Assembly (NCBI RefSeq): GCF_900187615.1 | Contig: NZ_FYDO01000007.1 | Coordinates: 62,001 to 126,000, forward strand | Direction of reading: 5' to 3' | DNA from: Pseudomonas sp. Irchel s3f7 | GTDB lineage: Bacteria; Pseudomonadota; Gammaproteobacteria; Pseudomonadales; Pseudomonadaceae | Length of the DNA stretch: 64,000 bases | Shown here: positions 1 through 9,313 of the stretch, piece after piece | Numbering within the stretch: the first letter of the stretch is position 1 | How the letters are laid out: each line of letters opens with the position of its first letter | Made by a program: the position numbers and the translations under genes | Notes under the pieces: model-generated | The model's database searches: none | What the model saw: only the letters and a program-made list of their open reading frames with translations | What the model was told of the DNA's origin: nothing

Positions 1-88
1 TTTGGGTTTTTGGGAACTTGTTTTTCGGTTTCCGGTCAATTTTCGCAGTGCTGAACTGCACGAGTTTGTAAGTCGGAGGTTTTTTCGT

Positions 89-943
89 ATGACCAATTCT
101 TTGCAACCTGCATATGCTCTGGTCCCGGGTGCGAACCTGGAGGCCTATGTGCACACCGTCAACAGCATTCCATTGCTGACGCCGGAGCAGGAGCGTGAAC
201 TGGCCGAGAGTCTCTATTATGAGCAGGATCTTGAGGCGGCTCGGCAGATGGTGCTCGCCCACCTGCGGTTTGTCGTACATATCGCCCGTAGCTATTCCGG
301 CTACGGTCTGGCTCAGGCTGACCTGATCCAGGAAGGTAACGTCGGCCTGATGAAGGCTGTGAAGCGCTTCAACCCGGAAATGGGTGTGCGTCTGGTTTCG
401 TTCGCCGTGCACTGGATCAAGGCTGAAATCCACGAGTTCATCCTGCGTAACTGGCGCATCGTGAAAGTCGCGACCACCAAGGCCCAGCGCAAGTTGTTCT
501 TCAACCTGCGCAGCCAGAAGAAGCGTCTGGCGTGGCTGAACAACGAGGAAGTCCACCGTGTGGCGGAAAGCCTCGGTGTGGAGCCTCGGGAAGTGCGCGA
601 GATGGAAAGTCGCCTGACCGGCCATGACATGGCCTTCGACCCGGCTGCCGAAGCCGACGACGACAGCGCTTTCCAGTCGCCGGCCAACTATCTGGAAGAC
701 CACCGGTATGATCCGGCCCGTCAACTGGAAGACGCTGACTGGAGCGACAACTCCAACCACAACCTGCACGAAGCGCTGGAAGTGCTGGACGACCGCAGCC
801 GTGACATCCTCTACCAGCGCTGGCTGGCGGAAGAAAAAGCCACGCTGCATGACCTGGCGCAGAAGTACAACGTATCGGCCGAGCGTATTCGTCAGCTTGA
901 GAAGAGCGCGATGAACAAGCTCAAAGTGTCGATCGCCGCCTAA
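89..943 (+). CDS. rpoH: RNA polymerase heat-shock sigma factor RpoH (sigma-32)
   Basis: Sigma-70 family factor that directs RNA polymerase to heat-shock promoters. Region 2 is visible as [17 protein letters not shown] and the tryptophan-rich [17 protein letters not shown]. The RpoH-specific box [13 protein letters not shown] follows at about residues 131-143, and region 4.2 ends the protein ([17 protein letters not shown]). The frame is open upstream to base 2, but the ATG at 89 has a GGAGG at 75-79 and gives 284 residues, the usual Pseudomonas length. In Pseudomonas the gene normally follows ftsYEX; only 88 upstream bases are present, so its promoters cannot be judged. Confidence 0.97.
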   Translation: MTNSLQPAYALVPGANLEAYVHTVNSIPLLTPEQERELAESLYYEQDLEAARQMVLAHLRFVVHIARSYSGYGLAQADLIQEGNVGLMKAVKRFNPEMGVRLVSFAVHWIKAEIHEFILRNWRIVKVATTKAQRKLFFNLRSQKKRLAWLNNEEVHRVAESLGVEPREVREMESRLTGHDMAFDPAAEADDDSAFQSPANYLEDHRYDPARQLEDADWSDNSNHNLHEALEVLDDRSRDILYQRWLAEEKATLHDLAQKYNVSAERIRQLEKSAMNKLKVSIAA

Positions 944-960
944 ACGCGGTACAGGCAATA

Positions 961-1000
961 AAAAAACGCCCCGATCATTGATCGGGGCGTTTTGTTTTTA
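961..1000 (+). terminator. Rho-independent terminator after rpoH
   Basis: Perfect stem AACGCCCCGATCA / TGATCGGGGCGTT with almost no loop, preceded by an A-run and followed by TTTGTTTTT. It begins 18 bases after the rpoH stop. The A-run on the other side could let it serve the opposite strand too, but mtgA ends beyond the next palindrome. Confidence 0.9.
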
Positions 1001-1006
1001 GGGGCA

Positions 1007-1077
1007 AAAGATCGCAGCCTTCGGCAGCTCCTACAGGAATACGCGATCCAATGTAGCTGCCGAAGGCTGCGATCTTT
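1007..1077. repeat. REP-type inverted repeat, inward-core orientation
   Basis: Perfect 23-bp arms at 1007-1029 and 1055-1077, beginning AAAGATCGCAGCCTTCGGCA, with a 25-base loop. The CTCCTACA core lies inside, next to the loop. The right arm covers the mtgA stop codon (1076-1078), so a transcript of mtgA would end in a strong hairpin. Confidence 0.85.
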
Positions 1078-1798
1078 ACTGCGCCCAAGGCGCCCGGCGC
1101 GAATCATTAAGGCCGACCAGATAGCTGTCGCCACCCAGCTGGCTCATCTGCCGCCGAATCCAGCCGGCCCGCCGCGCCACGTACCCGGTCGGATGGCTGG
1201 CACTCCATACCCGAGGATTGGGCAATACGGCAGCGAGCATGCTCGATTGTTGACGGCTGAGGTTCTTGGCGCTCACACCGAAATGATGCCTGGCTGCCGC
1301 TTCGGCGCCAAACACGCCGTCATCCCATTCGACACTGTTCAGGTAAACCTCAAGGATCCGCTGCTTGGGCCAGAAAATTTCGATCAGCCCGGTGAACCAG
1401 GCTTCCAGGCCTTTGCGCAGCCAGCTGCGGCCGGACCACAGGAACAGATTCTTCGAGACTTGCTGGCTGAGCGTGCTGGCACCGCGGATGGTGCCGCCAA
1501 GTTCGTTGTGGGCCAGGGCTTTCTGAATCGCGCCGAAGTCGAAACCCCAATGCTCCGGGAATTTCTGATCTTCGCCCGCAATCACGGCGAGCTTCAGGTC
1601 ATCGGAGATCTTGTCCCAGGGTTCCCAGTCACGTTGCAGATCGATAGGTTCGCCGTCGAACCAGGATTCGATCTTGCGCTCGACCATCAGCGTCGTCCCC
1701 GGTGGAGGCACGAACCGAAAAATCAGCACCAGCAAAACGCTGCCGCCCATGAACCAGAGCACGGCCTTGGTGAAACGACGGAAATAGATACGCAGCAT
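1076..1798 (-). CDS. mtgA: Monofunctional biosynthetic peptidoglycan transglycosylase
   Basis: Glycosyltransferase family 51 enzyme that polymerises lipid II into glycan strands at the outer face of the inner membrane. An N-terminal anchor spans about residues 12-30. Motif 1 is GEDQKFPEHWGFD with catalytic Glu76. Then come RGASTLSQQVSKNLFLW, the RKGLEAWFT segment and KQRILEVYLN, the standard GT51 series. No transpeptidase domain follows; 240 residues matches MtgA. It reads toward rpoH, and the two genes are separated by a terminator and a palindrome. Confidence 0.96.
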   Translation of the reverse strand: MLRIYFRRFTKAVLWFMGGSVLLVLIFRFVPPPGTTLMVERKIESWFDGEPIDLQRDWEPWDKISDDLKLAVIAGEDQKFPEHWGFDFGAIQKALAHNELGGTIRGASTLSQQVSKNLFLWSGRSWLRKGLEAWFTGLIEIFWPKQRILEVYLNSVEWDDGVFGAEAAARHHFGVSAKNLSRQQSSMLAAVLPNPRVWSASHPTGYVARRAGWIRRQMSQLGGDSYLVGLNDSRRAPWAQ

Positions 1799-1872
1799 AG
1801 AGATGGCTTGGCCGAACCCGTTGAGCGGGCCATTATACAGACCCTGCTGATCGAGACTGACTGGAGTTCTTC

Positions 1873-2253
1873 ATGCTGCGTGGCTTTTTGATGCTGGCCG
1901 CTTTTTTCGGTTTCACCGGTGTCGGTCTTGGGGCCTTTGCCGCCCATGGATTGAAAAACCGCCTGAGCGCCGAGTACCTGGCGATTTTCCATACCGGCGT
2001 CACCTACCAGTTGGTGCACACACTGGCGTTGTTGGGCGTCGCATTACTGGCCACGCAGATTCCCGGGCGTCTCGTGACGTGGGCGGGTGCATCGTTTGCC
2101 ATCGGTATCTTGTTGTTCTCCGGCAGTCTGTACGTGTTGACGCTGACCGGTGTCAGCAAGCTCGGGATCATTACGCCTTTCGGTGGCCTGGCCTTCCTGG
2201 TGGGCTGGTTTTGCCTTGGGTTGGCCGCCTGGCGCTTGCCACTGACCGCTTGA
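1873..2253 (+). CDS. DUF423 family small membrane protein
   Basis: Protein of 126 residues with four hydrophobic segments (about 2-24, 42-62, 68-90 and 97-120) and little else. The N-terminal pattern GFTGVGLGAFAAHGLK and the internal FHTGVTYQLVHTLALL are typical of the DUF423 / YgdD family of inner-membrane proteins. The biochemical role is unknown. It is divergent from mtgA with a 74-base gap, which must contain both promoters. Confidence 0.85.
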   Translation: MLRGFLMLAAFFGFTGVGLGAFAAHGLKNRLSAEYLAIFHTGVTYQLVHTLALLGVALLATQIPGRLVTWAGASFAIGILLFSGSLYVLTLTGVSKLGIITPFGGLAFLVGWFCLGLAAWRLPLTA

Positions 2254-2286
2254 CGCTTGTTGCTGACCTTTAGGTCATGATCGGGC

Positions 2287-2292
2287 TAGAAT
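2287..2292 (+). promoter_or_regulatory. Possible -10 element ahead of thiS
   Basis: TAGAAT lies 33 bases before the thiS ATG. The best -35-like hexamer, TTGCTG at 2260-2265, is 21 bases away, which is too far for a good sigma-70 promoter. There is no room for a thiamine pyrophosphate riboswitch in the 71-base gap and none of its conserved sequence is visible. Confidence 0.3.
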
Positions 2293-2324
2293 GCCAGCCC
2301 CTAAAAATGATGGCGGCATTCGGC

Positions 2325-2525
2325 ATGCGCATTCAGTTGAACGGCGAATCCTTGGAACTGCCCGACGGTGAAACCGTTGCGGCCCTGCTTACCCGTCTGG
2401 ACCTGACCGGTCGCCGGGTGGCGGTCGAACTCAATCTGGATATCGTCCCGCGCAGTCAGCATGCAGACACTGCATTGAACGACGGCGACAACGTCGAAGT
2501 GGTGCACGCCATCGGCGGCGGCTAG
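2325..2525 (+). CDS. thiS: Thiamine biosynthesis sulfur carrier protein ThiS
   Basis: Ubiquitin-like carrier of 66 residues ending in the required Gly-Gly (HAIGGG), whose C-terminus is adenylated and converted to a thiocarboxylate that donates sulfur to the thiazole ring. The start at 2325 (MRIQLNGESLELPDGETV) fits the family; the frame remains open to 2277, but that extension has no family resemblance. It lies 60 bases before thiG, its functional partner. Confidence 0.95.
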   Translation: MRIQLNGESLELPDGETVAALLTRLDLTGRRVAVELNLDIVPRSQHADTALNDGDNVEVVHAIGGG

Positions 2526-2585
2526 CAGCCTCGGCCCAGTGGCCACAGAATTCTGCAAGTACCTCACCCCTACAGAGGATTTCCC

Positions 2586-3380
2586 ATGAGCATCGTTCGT
2601 AGCGACAAGCCTTTCGTCCTGGCCGGTCGTACTTACCAGTCGCGTTTGCTGGTCGGTACCGGCAAGTACCGTGACATGGAAGAAACCCGCCAGGCCATCG
2701 AAGCCTCGGGTGCCGAGATCGTCACTTTCGCCGTGCGCCGCACCAACCTCGGTCAGATCGAGGGCGAGCCGAACCTGCTCGAAGTGCTGTCGCCGGATCG
2801 CTACACCTTCCTGCCAAACACCGCCGGTTGCTACGACGCTATCGAGGCCGTGCGCACTTGCCGTCTGGCCCGTGAGCTGCTCGATGGCCACAATCTGGTG
2901 AAGCTGGAAGTGCTGGCCGATCAGAAAACCCTGTTCCCCAACGTGATCGAAACCCTCAAAGCCGCCGAAACGCTGGTCAAGGAAGGTTTTGACGTGATGG
3001 TCTACACCAGCGATGACCCGATCATCGCCCGCCAATTGGCGGATATCGGCTGCATCGCGGTCATGCCGCTGGCCGGTCTGATCGGTTCGGGTCTGGGCAT
3101 CTGCAATCCGTACAACCTGCAGATCATCCTGGAAGAAGCCAAGATTCCGGTGCTGGTGGATGCCGGTGTGGGTACCGCGTCCGATGCCACCATCGCCATG
3201 GAATTGGGTTGTGATGCGGTGCTGATGAACTCGGCCATCGCCCACGCCCAGCAGCCAGTGATGATGGCCCAGGCCATGCAACACGCCATCCTTGCAGGTC
3301 GCATGGCCTACCTCGCCGGCCGCATGCCGAAAAAACTCTATGCCAGCGCCTCTTCGCCGCTGGATGGTCTGATCAAGTAA
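2586..3380 (+). CDS. thiG: Thiazole synthase ThiG
   Basis: TIM-barrel enzyme that builds the thiazole phosphate of thiamine from 1-deoxyxylulose 5-phosphate, dehydroglycine and ThiS thiocarboxylate. The Schiff-base lysine is Lys106 in LVKLEVL. The C-terminal phosphate-binding segments [20 protein letters not shown] and AVLMNSAIA are intact. Length is 264 residues, as usual, with an AGAGGA ribosome-binding site 9 bases upstream. It is followed by trmB after 9 bases, so the two are probably cotranscribed. Confidence 0.97.
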   Translation: MSIVRSDKPFVLAGRTYQSRLLVGTGKYRDMEETRQAIEASGAEIVTFAVRRTNLGQIEGEPNLLEVLSPDRYTFLPNTAGCYDAIEAVRTCRLARELLDGHNLVKLEVLADQKTLFPNVIETLKAAETLVKEGFDVMVYTSDDPIIARQLADIGCIAVMPLAGLIGSGLGICNPYNLQIILEEAKIPVLVDAGVGTASDATIAMELGCDAVLMNSAIAHAQQPVMMAQAMQHAILAGRMAYLAGRMPKKLYASASSPLDGLIK

Positions 3381-3389
3381 GAGCCATTG

Positions 3390-4115
3390 ATGACTGAATC
3401 GAACGACACGCCAATCCCGACGGAAGAAGGCGACGAGCGCCAACACCGCCGCATCAAGAGTTTCGTGATGCGCGCCGGGCGCATGACCGAAGGCCAGCAA
3501 AAGGGCCTGGAGCAGGGCACGCCGCTGTTCGTGCTGCCACTGGCCGATGCGCCGGTGGACTTCGACCAGGTGTTCGGTCGCTCGGCTCCGCGCTCGCTGG
3601 AAATCGGTTTCGGCATGGGCCATTCACTGCTGGAAATGGCCGCGGCTTCGCCAGACCAGGACTTCATTGGCGTGGAAGTACACCGTCCGGGTGTCGGCGC
3701 GCTGCTCAATGGCGTGCTGACGCAGGGCCTGACCAACCTGCGGGTCTACGATTGCGATGCGATCGAAGTGCTCAACCGTTGCGTGGCCGATAACAGCCTC
3801 GATCGCCTGATGCTGTTTTTCCCGGACCCGTGGCACAAGAGCCGTCATCACAAGCGCCGTATCGTTCAGGCATCCTTCGCTGAGCTGGTGCGCAGCAAGT
3901 TGAAAGTCGGCGGCATTCTGCACATGGCCACCGATTGGGAACCGTACGCCGAGTACATGCTGGAAGTGATGAACGTTGCGCCGGGTTATCGCAACCTGGC
4001 TGAAGACGGCAAGTGCGTGCCCCGCCCGGCCGAGCGCCCGATCACCAAGTTCGAACGCCGCGGCGAACGTCTTGGGCATGGCGTGTGGGATTTGAAGTTC
4101 GAAAAACAGTCCTGA
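3390..4115 (+). CDS. trmB: tRNA (guanine-N7)-methyltransferase TrmB
   Basis: SAM-dependent enzyme that makes m7G46 in tRNA variable loops. The SAM-binding motif is [15 protein letters not shown], and the family signature [15 protein letters not shown] is complete. The C-terminal [17 protein letters not shown] is the expected tRNA-contact end. The ATG at 3390 gives 241 residues; an in-frame TTG at 3387 adds one. The last fifth of the gene (about 3991-4030) is echoed three times in the repeat array just downstream. Confidence 0.96.
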   Translation: MTESNDTPIPTEEGDERQHRRIKSFVMRAGRMTEGQQKGLEQGTPLFVLPLADAPVDFDQVFGRSAPRSLEIGFGMGHSLLEMAAASPDQDFIGVEVHRPGVGALLNGVLTQGLTNLRVYDCDAIEVLNRCVADNSLDRLMLFFPDPWHKSRHHKRRIVQASFAELVRSKLKVGGILHMATDWEPYAEYMLEVMNVAPGYRNLAEDGKCVPRPAERPITKFERRGERLGHGVWDLKFEKQS

Positions 4116-4125
4116 CCCGTACAAC

Positions 4126-4741
4126 CTGTAGGAGCCGGCTTGCTGGCGATGGAGTGTCAGTCGACATTGAGGTGGCTGACCCACATCGCCAGCAAGCCGG
4201 CTCCTACGGTTTTTTGTGCGTCCCGAAATCAGCGGCGGTCGGCAACTACGCCAGTCCCCGTAACCCGGCTGAATACGGCAAGTGCGTATCACGTCCAACC
4301 TGTAGGAGCCGGCTTGCTGGCGATGGCGTGTCAGTCGACATTGATGTGGCTGACCCACATCGCCAGCAAGCCGGCTCCTACGGATTTTTTGTGCGCCCCG
4401 AAATCAGCGGCGGTCAGCGACCACGCCAGTCAACGCCGGTACCCGTAACCCGGCTGAATACGGCAAGTGCGTATCACGTCCAACCTGTAGGAGCCGGCTT
4501 GCTGGCGATGGAGTGTCAGTCAACGTTGAGGTGGCTGACCCACATCGCCAGCAAGCCGGCTCCTACGGTTTTTTTGCGCGCCCCGAAATCAGCGGCGGTC
4601 GGCAAACGCCAGTACCCGTAACCCGGCTGAATACGGCAAGTGCGTATCACGTCCAACCTGTAGGAGCCGGCTTGCTGGCGATGGAGTGTCAGTCAACGTT
4701 GAGGTGGCTGACCCACATCGCCAGCAAGCCGGCTCCTACGG
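4126..4741. repeat. Tandem array of four palindromes with chimeric gene-end spacers
   Basis: Four near-identical palindromes of about 83 bp lie at 4126-4209, 4300-4382, 4485-4568 and 4658-4741. Each starts CTGTAGGAGCCGGCTTGCTG and ends in its complement, around a central GTGGCTGACCCACATC. The three spacers (about 90-102 bp) are nearly the same as one another. Their left part matches the 3' end of the DUF3392 gene at 4762-4800, including its stop codon. Their right part (for example 4267-4287) matches trmB at 3998-4018 in 20 of 21 bases. The array therefore looks like repeated duplication of the whole trmB-palindrome-DUF3392 junction. The 646-base gap holds no gene; open frames through it come from the repeats. 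Confidence 0.9.
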
Positions 4742-4761
4742 TTTTTTTGCGCGCCCCGATA

Positions 4762-5085
4762 TCAGCGGCGGTCGGCAACTACGCCAATCAACACCAGTAC
4801 CACCAGCAACACCGGCGCGAGGCTGTAGTTGTTGAACTGGCTCAGGCCGCGAACAACCCAAGGCGTGGCATAGATCAGCGCAGCGCCGCTGCCGATCATG
4901 CACAGCAGGGCCATCATCGGTACGCGCAGGGCGCCGGCAATGTTGCCCAGGCGTTGCTCGACCCAGCCTTTGAAATCCGCACCGAACAGCACCAGCAGGC
5001 AGCCCACCAGGGCCAGGGCGATTTCCGAGAGATTGCTGCGGCTCCAGCGAGACACGGTGGCGAGCAGGTCGAGTACCAAATCCAT
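4762..5085 (-). CDS. DUF3392 family inner-membrane protein
   Basis: Protein of 107 residues with three hydrophobic stretches (about 18-38, 53-74 and 85-104). It matches the DUF3392 family of small gammaproteobacterial membrane proteins, whose function is not known. It reads toward trmB. Its last codons (GVVADRR, stop) are repeated as non-coding fragments in the neighbouring array. It lies 22 bases downstream of hemW on the same strand and probably belongs to the end of that operon. Confidence 0.8.
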   Translation of the reverse strand: MDLVLDLLATVSRWSRSNLSEIALALVGCLLVLFGADFKGWVEQRLGNIAGALRVPMMALLCMIGSGAALIYATPWVVRGLSQFNNYSLAPVLLVVLVLIGVVADRR

Positions 5086-5107
5086 TCGTTTTCCCTTAAG
5101 GCTGAAA

Positions 5108-6313
5108 TCAGCTCAGAAATTTCTGCAACAAGTCGTTGAGGAAGAGTTGTCCGCGCTCGGTAGCCGCCAGACGTGACGGTTCGACCTGCAATAGGCCGCT
5201 TTGTTCGGCTTCGCGACGCGCTTCGGCGAGGCTTTCCAGTGTCATGCCGGTGCGCTCCGGATAGAGCCGCGATTCGACGCCCTCCGTCAGGCGTAGCGCG
5301 TTCATCAGGAATTCGAACGGCATTTCATCGTTGGTCAGCGCTTTCTCGCCCGCCTTGAAGCTTTTCGACGGGTTCAGGTAATCCTTTGGCAAACGCGTCT
5401 TCCAGGTGCGGACGATGCGCCCGTCCGGATGGCTGAGCTTGCCGTGGGCACCGGCACCGATACCGATGAAGTCACCGAAACTCCAGTAATTGAGGTTGTG
5501 CCGCGCCGGGCGACCGGGTTGGGCATAGGCCGAGACTTCGTATTGCGCGTAACCGTGTTCGGCCAGCAGCGCTTGGCCCGCCTCCTGAATGTCCCACAAG
5601 GTATCGTCTTCCGGCAGCGTCGGCGGCTGGTTCCAGAACACCGTGTTCGGTTCCAGAGTCAGCTGATACCACGACAGGTGCGTCGGTTTCAGGGCGATGG
5701 CGGTGCGCAGGTCATTAAGGGCGTCGTCCAGGGATTGATCGGGCAAACCGTGCATCAAATCCAGGTTGAAGTTATCGAACCCGGCCTGACGTGCCATGCC
5801 CGCGGCGCGGACGGCTTCGTCACCGTTGTGAATCCGGCCCAGCGCCTGGAGTTTTTCCTGCTGAAAGCTTTGGATGCCGATCGACAGGCGATTGATCCCC
5901 AGTTTCCGGTAGGCCACAAACTTGTCTTGTTCGAAGGTTCCCGGATTGGCCTCCAGGGTGATTTCGATGTCGCTGGCAAACGGGATGCGCTGTTCGACGC
6001 CTTTGAGCAAGCGACCCAAGGCCTCGGCACTGAACAGGCTCGGCGTGCCTCCACCAAAGAAGATCGAACTCAACTCGCGGCCATAAACGGCGTGCAGATC
6101 CTGATCGAGATCCGCCAGCAGTGCATCGACGTACTCCTCTTCCGGCAGCACGGGGCTGGCGGTGTGGGAGTTGAAGTCGCAATAAGGGCATTTACGCACG
6201 CACCACGGGATGTGGATGTACAGCGCGAGAGGGGGCAGCACGGGCAGGGCGGCCCGAGGCGATTGCGCATCGCCGCCGAAGATCAGCGGCGACGCGGTGG
6301 ATTCGCGGGTCAT
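5108..6313 (-). CDS. hemW: Heme chaperone HemW (coproporphyrinogen III oxidase-like radical SAM protein)
   Basis: Radical SAM protein of 401 residues. The cluster-binding motif [10 protein letters not shown] follows YIHIPW near residue 35, and [10 protein letters not shown] and GIQSF are the HemN/HemW signatures. HemW lacks the extra residues needed for coproporphyrinogen oxidation and is known in other bacteria as a heme chaperone for respiratory enzymes. The frame is open further upstream, but the ATG at 6311-6313 overlaps the rdgB stop (ATGA), which supports translational coupling and this start. Confidence 0.92.
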   Translation of the reverse strand: MTRESTASPLIFGGDAQSPRAALPVLPPLALYIHIPWCVRKCPYCDFNSHTASPVLPEEEYVDALLADLDQDLHAVYGRELSSIFFGGGTPSLFSAEALGRLLKGVEQRIPFASDIEITLEANPGTFEQDKFVAYRKLGINRLSIGIQSFQQEKLQALGRIHNGDEAVRAAGMARQAGFDNFNLDLMHGLPDQSLDDALNDLRTAIALKPTHLSWYQLTLEPNTVFWNQPPTLPEDDTLWDIQEAGQALLAEHGYAQYEVSAYAQPGRPARHNLNYWSFGDFIGIGAGAHGKLSHPDGRIVRTWKTRLPKDYLNPSKSFKAGEKALTNDEMPFEFLMNALRLTEGVESRLYPERTGMTLESLAEARREAEQSGLLQVEPSRLAATERGQLFLNDLLQKFLS

Positions 6314-6906
6314 TTCAGGCCCAGACGCTGGCGCAGCAGATCCATTGCACGGGCGCGGTGGCTGATCTGGTTCTTGTCGGCCGGGCTCAACTCGGCGCTG
6401 GAGCAGTTGCGCTCCGGCACCCAGAACAGCGGGTCGTAGCCAAAACCGTGTTCGCCACTGGCAGCGGTCAGGATGTGCCCGTGCCACAGGCCTTCGCAGA
6501 GGATCGGTAACGGATCGTCGGCGTGACGCACCAGCGCCAACACACAGACGAACTGTGCACCGCGTTCAGCTTCAGGCACGTCTTTGAGCACGTCGAGCAG
6601 TTTGGCGTTGTTCGCCGCGTCGCCCTTGCCGTCGGCGTAACGCGCCGAATAGATGCCTGGCGCGCCGCCGAGGAAATCCACCGCCAGCCCGGAATCGTCG
6701 GCCAGCGCCGGAAGCCCGGAAATGCGTGCGGCATTGCGTGCTTTGAGGATGGCGTTTTCGACGAACGACAAACCCGTCTCTTCAGGCTCGATGCTGCTGA
6801 ACTCGCCGATCGAGCGCAGGTGCACCGACTCGCCGAGCATGGCCTGGAGTTCTTTGAGTTTGCCGGCGTTATGGCTGGCCAATACGAGTTGCGTGAAGTT
6901 GATCAT
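6310..6906 (-). CDS. rdgB: dITP/XTP pyrophosphatase RdgB
   Basis: House-cleaning Ham1-type nucleotidase that hydrolyses dITP, ITP and XTP and so keeps deaminated purines out of DNA. The start [14 protein letters not shown] contains the SHNxxK substrate loop, and [23 protein letters not shown] is the metal and base-binding signature. Length 198 residues is normal. Its start codon overlaps the stop of the upstream DUF4426 gene and its stop overlaps the hemW start, each by an ATGA. Confidence 0.96.
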   Translation of the reverse strand: MINFTQLVLASHNAGKLKELQAMLGESVHLRSIGEFSSIEPEETGLSFVENAILKARNAARISGLPALADDSGLAVDFLGGAPGIYSARYADGKGDAANNAKLLDVLKDVPEAERGAQFVCVLALVRHADDPLPILCEGLWHGHILTAASGEHGFGYDPLFWVPERNCSSAELSPADKNQISHRARAMDLLRQRLGLK

Positions 6907-7337
6907 TGGCCGGGGAAGAGCTCTTGGTTGAAATTGATGGTGTTGATTTTGTCACCGGTCTGCACCTTGATGTCGAAGGTGCGGACTTCCTGCTGATCCA
7001 CCGGAAATTGCGCGATGTAGTAGATCGCGCCTTGCTCGGTGATCTGCTTGAACTTCAGAGGCACGGTTTGGCTGGTCAGGTCTTTGACCGAGCCACTGAC
7101 CTGGGCCATCAGTGGCTTGCCCTCCTTGATGACCGAAATGTTGATCACACCCTGGTTCTTGCTGCGGATCAGTTCAGCCGATTTGGCGATATCGGGTGTC
7201 AGGTACGTGGAGTTGAAGGTGTTGTAGTGCACCGTCACGTCGCCAAAGGTTTCCTGGCGCTCGCCCTTGATGGCGTCGGCGGCCGCGGCGGTGACGCTCA
7301 GGCAGGCAGTGAGTAGAAACAGCGCTAGACGACCCAT
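6903..7337 (-). CDS. DUF4426 periplasmic protein
   Basis: Protein of 144 residues with a clear Sec signal peptide ([20 protein letters not shown]) and a beta-rich body beginning [18 protein letters not shown], which matches the DUF4426 family. Function unknown. The ribosome-binding site GAGGAGAACG lies just upstream. In Pseudomonas it sits between metW and rdgB, and here it overlaps rdgB by 4 bases. The gap to metW is 26 bases, so a five-gene metXW-DUF4426-rdgB-hemW transcript is plausible. Confidence 0.85.
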   Translation of the reverse strand: MGRLALFLLTACLSVTAAAADAIKGERQETFGDVTVHYNTFNSTYLTPDIAKSAELIRSKNQGVINISVIKEGKPLMAQVSGSVKDLTSQTVPLKFKQITEQGAIYYIAQFPVDQQEVRTFDIKVQTGDKINTINFNQELFPGQ

Positions 7338-7363
7338 GATCGTTCTCCTCGAAATGTGGTGGT

Positions 7364-7984
7364 TCAGACCGCGACCTTGTGGTCTGCAAGCCCGGGGCTG
7401 CTGACGCGGTAAATACCGATCTCACCTAACAGATTAGGCCAAAGCTTACTGGCCCACCCGTGTCGATGCTGTTGATCCACGGCAAGCCGATCAATGACCT
7501 TCGCTTCACGTTCGCGGCACAAGGCTTCAAAGTCGGCGAAGGTGCAGAAGTGAATGTTCGGCGTGTTGTACCAGGTGTACGGCAGGAATTCGGAAACCGG
7601 CATCCGGCCCTTGCTCGCCAGGTACCAGCGGCAGCGCCAGTGGCCGAAATTGGGGAAGGTGATGATGCATTGGCGGCCGACGCGCAGCATTTCGTCGAGG
7701 ATCTTGTCCGGGTAATGCACGGCTTGCAGCGCCTGGGTCATGACCACGACGTCGAAGCTGTTGCTGGCGAAGTTGCCCAGGCCCTTGTCCAGGTCCTGCT
7801 CGATGACGTTGATGCCCTTGGCTATGCACTCGGCGATGTTGTCCGCGTCGTTTTCCAGGCCGTAGCCGGTCACTTGCTTGTTGTCGCGCAGCCACGTCAG
7901 CAGCTCGCCGTCGCCGCAACCGAGGTCGAGCACGCGGCTGCCGGCGGGGATCCATTCCTGGATGATTTCCAGATCAGCTCTCAT
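7364..7984 (-). CDS. metW: Methionine biosynthesis protein MetW
   Basis: Class I SAM-methyltransferase-like protein of 206 residues with motif I VLDLGCGDGELL and the acidic loop YGLEND. MetW is always found beside metX in these bacteria and is needed with MetX for homoserine acylation; a methyl-transfer reaction has not been established. It begins 7 bases after the metX stop. Confidence 0.93.
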   Translation of the reverse strand: MRADLEIIQEWIPAGSRVLDLGCGDGELLTWLRDNKQVTGYGLENDADNIAECIAKGINVIEQDLDKGLGNFASNSFDVVVMTQALQAVHYPDKILDEMLRVGRQCIITFPNFGHWRCRWYLASKGRMPVSEFLPYTWYNTPNIHFCTFADFEALCREREAKVIDRLAVDQQHRHGWASKLWPNLLGEIGIYRVSSPGLADHKVAV

Positions 7985-7991
7985 GGCTATC

Positions 7992-9131
7992 TCACAACGT
8001 AATGCGGTTCATGTAATTGCCGAACGCCTGCAAGTAACGCGGGATCGGAATCAGAAAGGCGTCGTGGCCTTGCGGCGCATCGATCTCGAGGTAGCACACG
8101 TCTTTGCGCGCCGCCATCAGCGCATCCACCAGTTCCCGCGAACGGGCAGGGGAAAAGCGCCAGTCGGTGGTGAACGACATCACGCAGAACTTGGCTGTGG
8201 CGTTTTCGAAGGTTTTTGCCAGGTTATCGTCGAAGTTGGCCGCCGGATCGAAATAGTCCAGGGCCTTGGTCATCAACAGATAAGTGTTGGCGTCGAAACG
8301 CCCGGAAAACTCTTCGCCCTGATAGCGCAGGTAGCTTTCGACCTGGAACTCGACGCTGTGGAAGTCGTAGTTGAGCTTCTCGCTTTTCAGGCCGCGACCG
8401 AATTTCTCGCCCATGGAATCGTCGGACAGGTAGGTGATGTGCCCGACCATCCGCGCCAGCATCAGCCCGCGTTTGGGGATCACACCTTGTTCCTGGAACG
8501 AACCGCCGTGGAATTCGGGATCGGTGAGGATCGCCTGGCGCGCCACTTCGTTGAAGGCAATGTTTTGCGCCGACAGCTTGGGGGCCGAGGCGATGGCCAG
8601 GCAGTGACGGATACGCTCAGGGTAGGTGATGCTCCATTGCATCGCCTGCATGCCGCCGAGACTGCCGCCGATCACCGCCGCGAATTGGCGGATACCCAGC
8701 AAATCGGCCAGCCGCGCCTGGCTGTGCACCCAGTCTTCCACGGTCAACACCGGGAAGTCGGCGCCGAACGGTTTGCCAGTTTCCGGATTGATGCTGCTCG
8801 GGCCGGTGGAACCGTTGCAGCCGCCGAGGTTGTTCAGGCTGACCACGAAGAACTTGCTGGTATCGATCGGTTTGCCGGGGCCGATGCAACTGTCCCACCA
8901 ACCGGGCTTGCGGTCGTCGACGCTGTGATAACCGGCAGCGTGGTGATGGCCGGACAAGGCGTGACAGATCAGCACAGCGTTGCTCGCCGTGGCGTTCAGC
9001 GTGCCGTAGGTTTCGTAGATCAGGTCATAGGCTGGAAGCGAGCGACCGCAGGCCAACGCCAGGGGTTCGCTGAAGTGCGCCGTTTGCGGCGTCACCAGAC
9101 CAACAGAATCGGGGGGGAAGGCAGCTGGCAT
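7992..9131 (-). CDS. metX: Homoserine O-acyltransferase MetX (succinyl-type in Pseudomonas)
   Basis: Alpha/beta-hydrolase enzyme that acylates homoserine as the first committed step of methionine synthesis. The nucleophile is Ser157 in GGSLGG, and the C-terminal PQGHDAFL carries the catalytic histidine. The oxyanion segment [16 protein letters not shown] is intact. The ATG ending at 9131 gives 379 residues, the Pseudomonas length; a second ATG 15 bases upstream is possible. Pseudomonas MetX enzymes are reported to use succinyl-CoA; the sequence alone does not let me separate that from acetyl-CoA. Confidence 0.94.
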   Translation of the reverse strand: MPAAFPPDSVGLVTPQTAHFSEPLALACGRSLPAYDLIYETYGTLNATASNAVLICHALSGHHHAAGYHSVDDRKPGWWDSCIGPGKPIDTSKFFVVSLNNLGGCNGSTGPSSINPETGKPFGADFPVLTVEDWVHSQARLADLLGIRQFAAVIGGSLGGMQAMQWSITYPERIRHCLAIASAPKLSAQNIAFNEVARQAILTDPEFHGGSFQEQGVIPKRGLMLARMVGHITYLSDDSMGEKFGRGLKSEKLNYDFHSVEFQVESYLRYQGEEFSGRFDANTYLLMTKALDYFDPAANFDDNLAKTFENATAKFCVMSFTTDWRFSPARSRELVDALMAARKDVCYLEIDAPQGHDAFLIPIPRYLQAFGNYMNRITL

Positions 9132-9213
9132 CGACCCTGCTCTCATTGAAATGAGGCGTAAGTCTAAAGACCGCTGGGGTTAGCGGCAAGCAACGATCGG
9201 GCCTGAATTTTCC

Positions 9214-9300
9214 CTGTAGGACCGAGGTGTGGCCATCGCGAGCGAGCTCGCTCCTACAGGGGGAACGCATTCCAATGCAGGAGCGAGCCTGCTCGCGATG
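9214..9300. repeat. REP cluster of the GAGCGAGC type
   Basis: A palindrome with the tight core GCGAGCGAGCTCGC and flanks CCTGTAGG / CTCCTACAGG lies at 9214-9260. A third half-unit, GCAGGAGCGAGCCTGCTCGC, follows at 9277-9296. It fills the gap between the yggT end and the metX start and has no coding content. Confidence 0.8.
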
Positions 9301-9313
9301 AACGATGACGCGA

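Noticed and set aside
2254..2324. Thiamine riboswitch before thiS
   Set aside because: The gap is too short, and none of the conserved TPP riboswitch sequence is present.
4126..4741. Regular palindromes and spacers resembling a CRISPR array
   Set aside because: The spacers are nearly identical to each other and derive from neighbouring genes, the repeats are about 83 bp, and no cas gene is near.
4013..5139. Plus-strand open frames through the palindrome array (proteins with repeated RSRLAGDGVSVD and SRPT segments)
   Set aside because: They are translations of REP elements and copied gene ends; starts lack ribosome-binding sites and one frame begins inside trmB.
9142..9155. Palindrome CTCATTGAAATGAG just before metX as a methionine operator
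   Set aside because: It is only 6-2-6, lies within 11-24 bases of the chosen start, where it would overlap the translation start region, and does not match the MetR or MetJ consensus as I know them.
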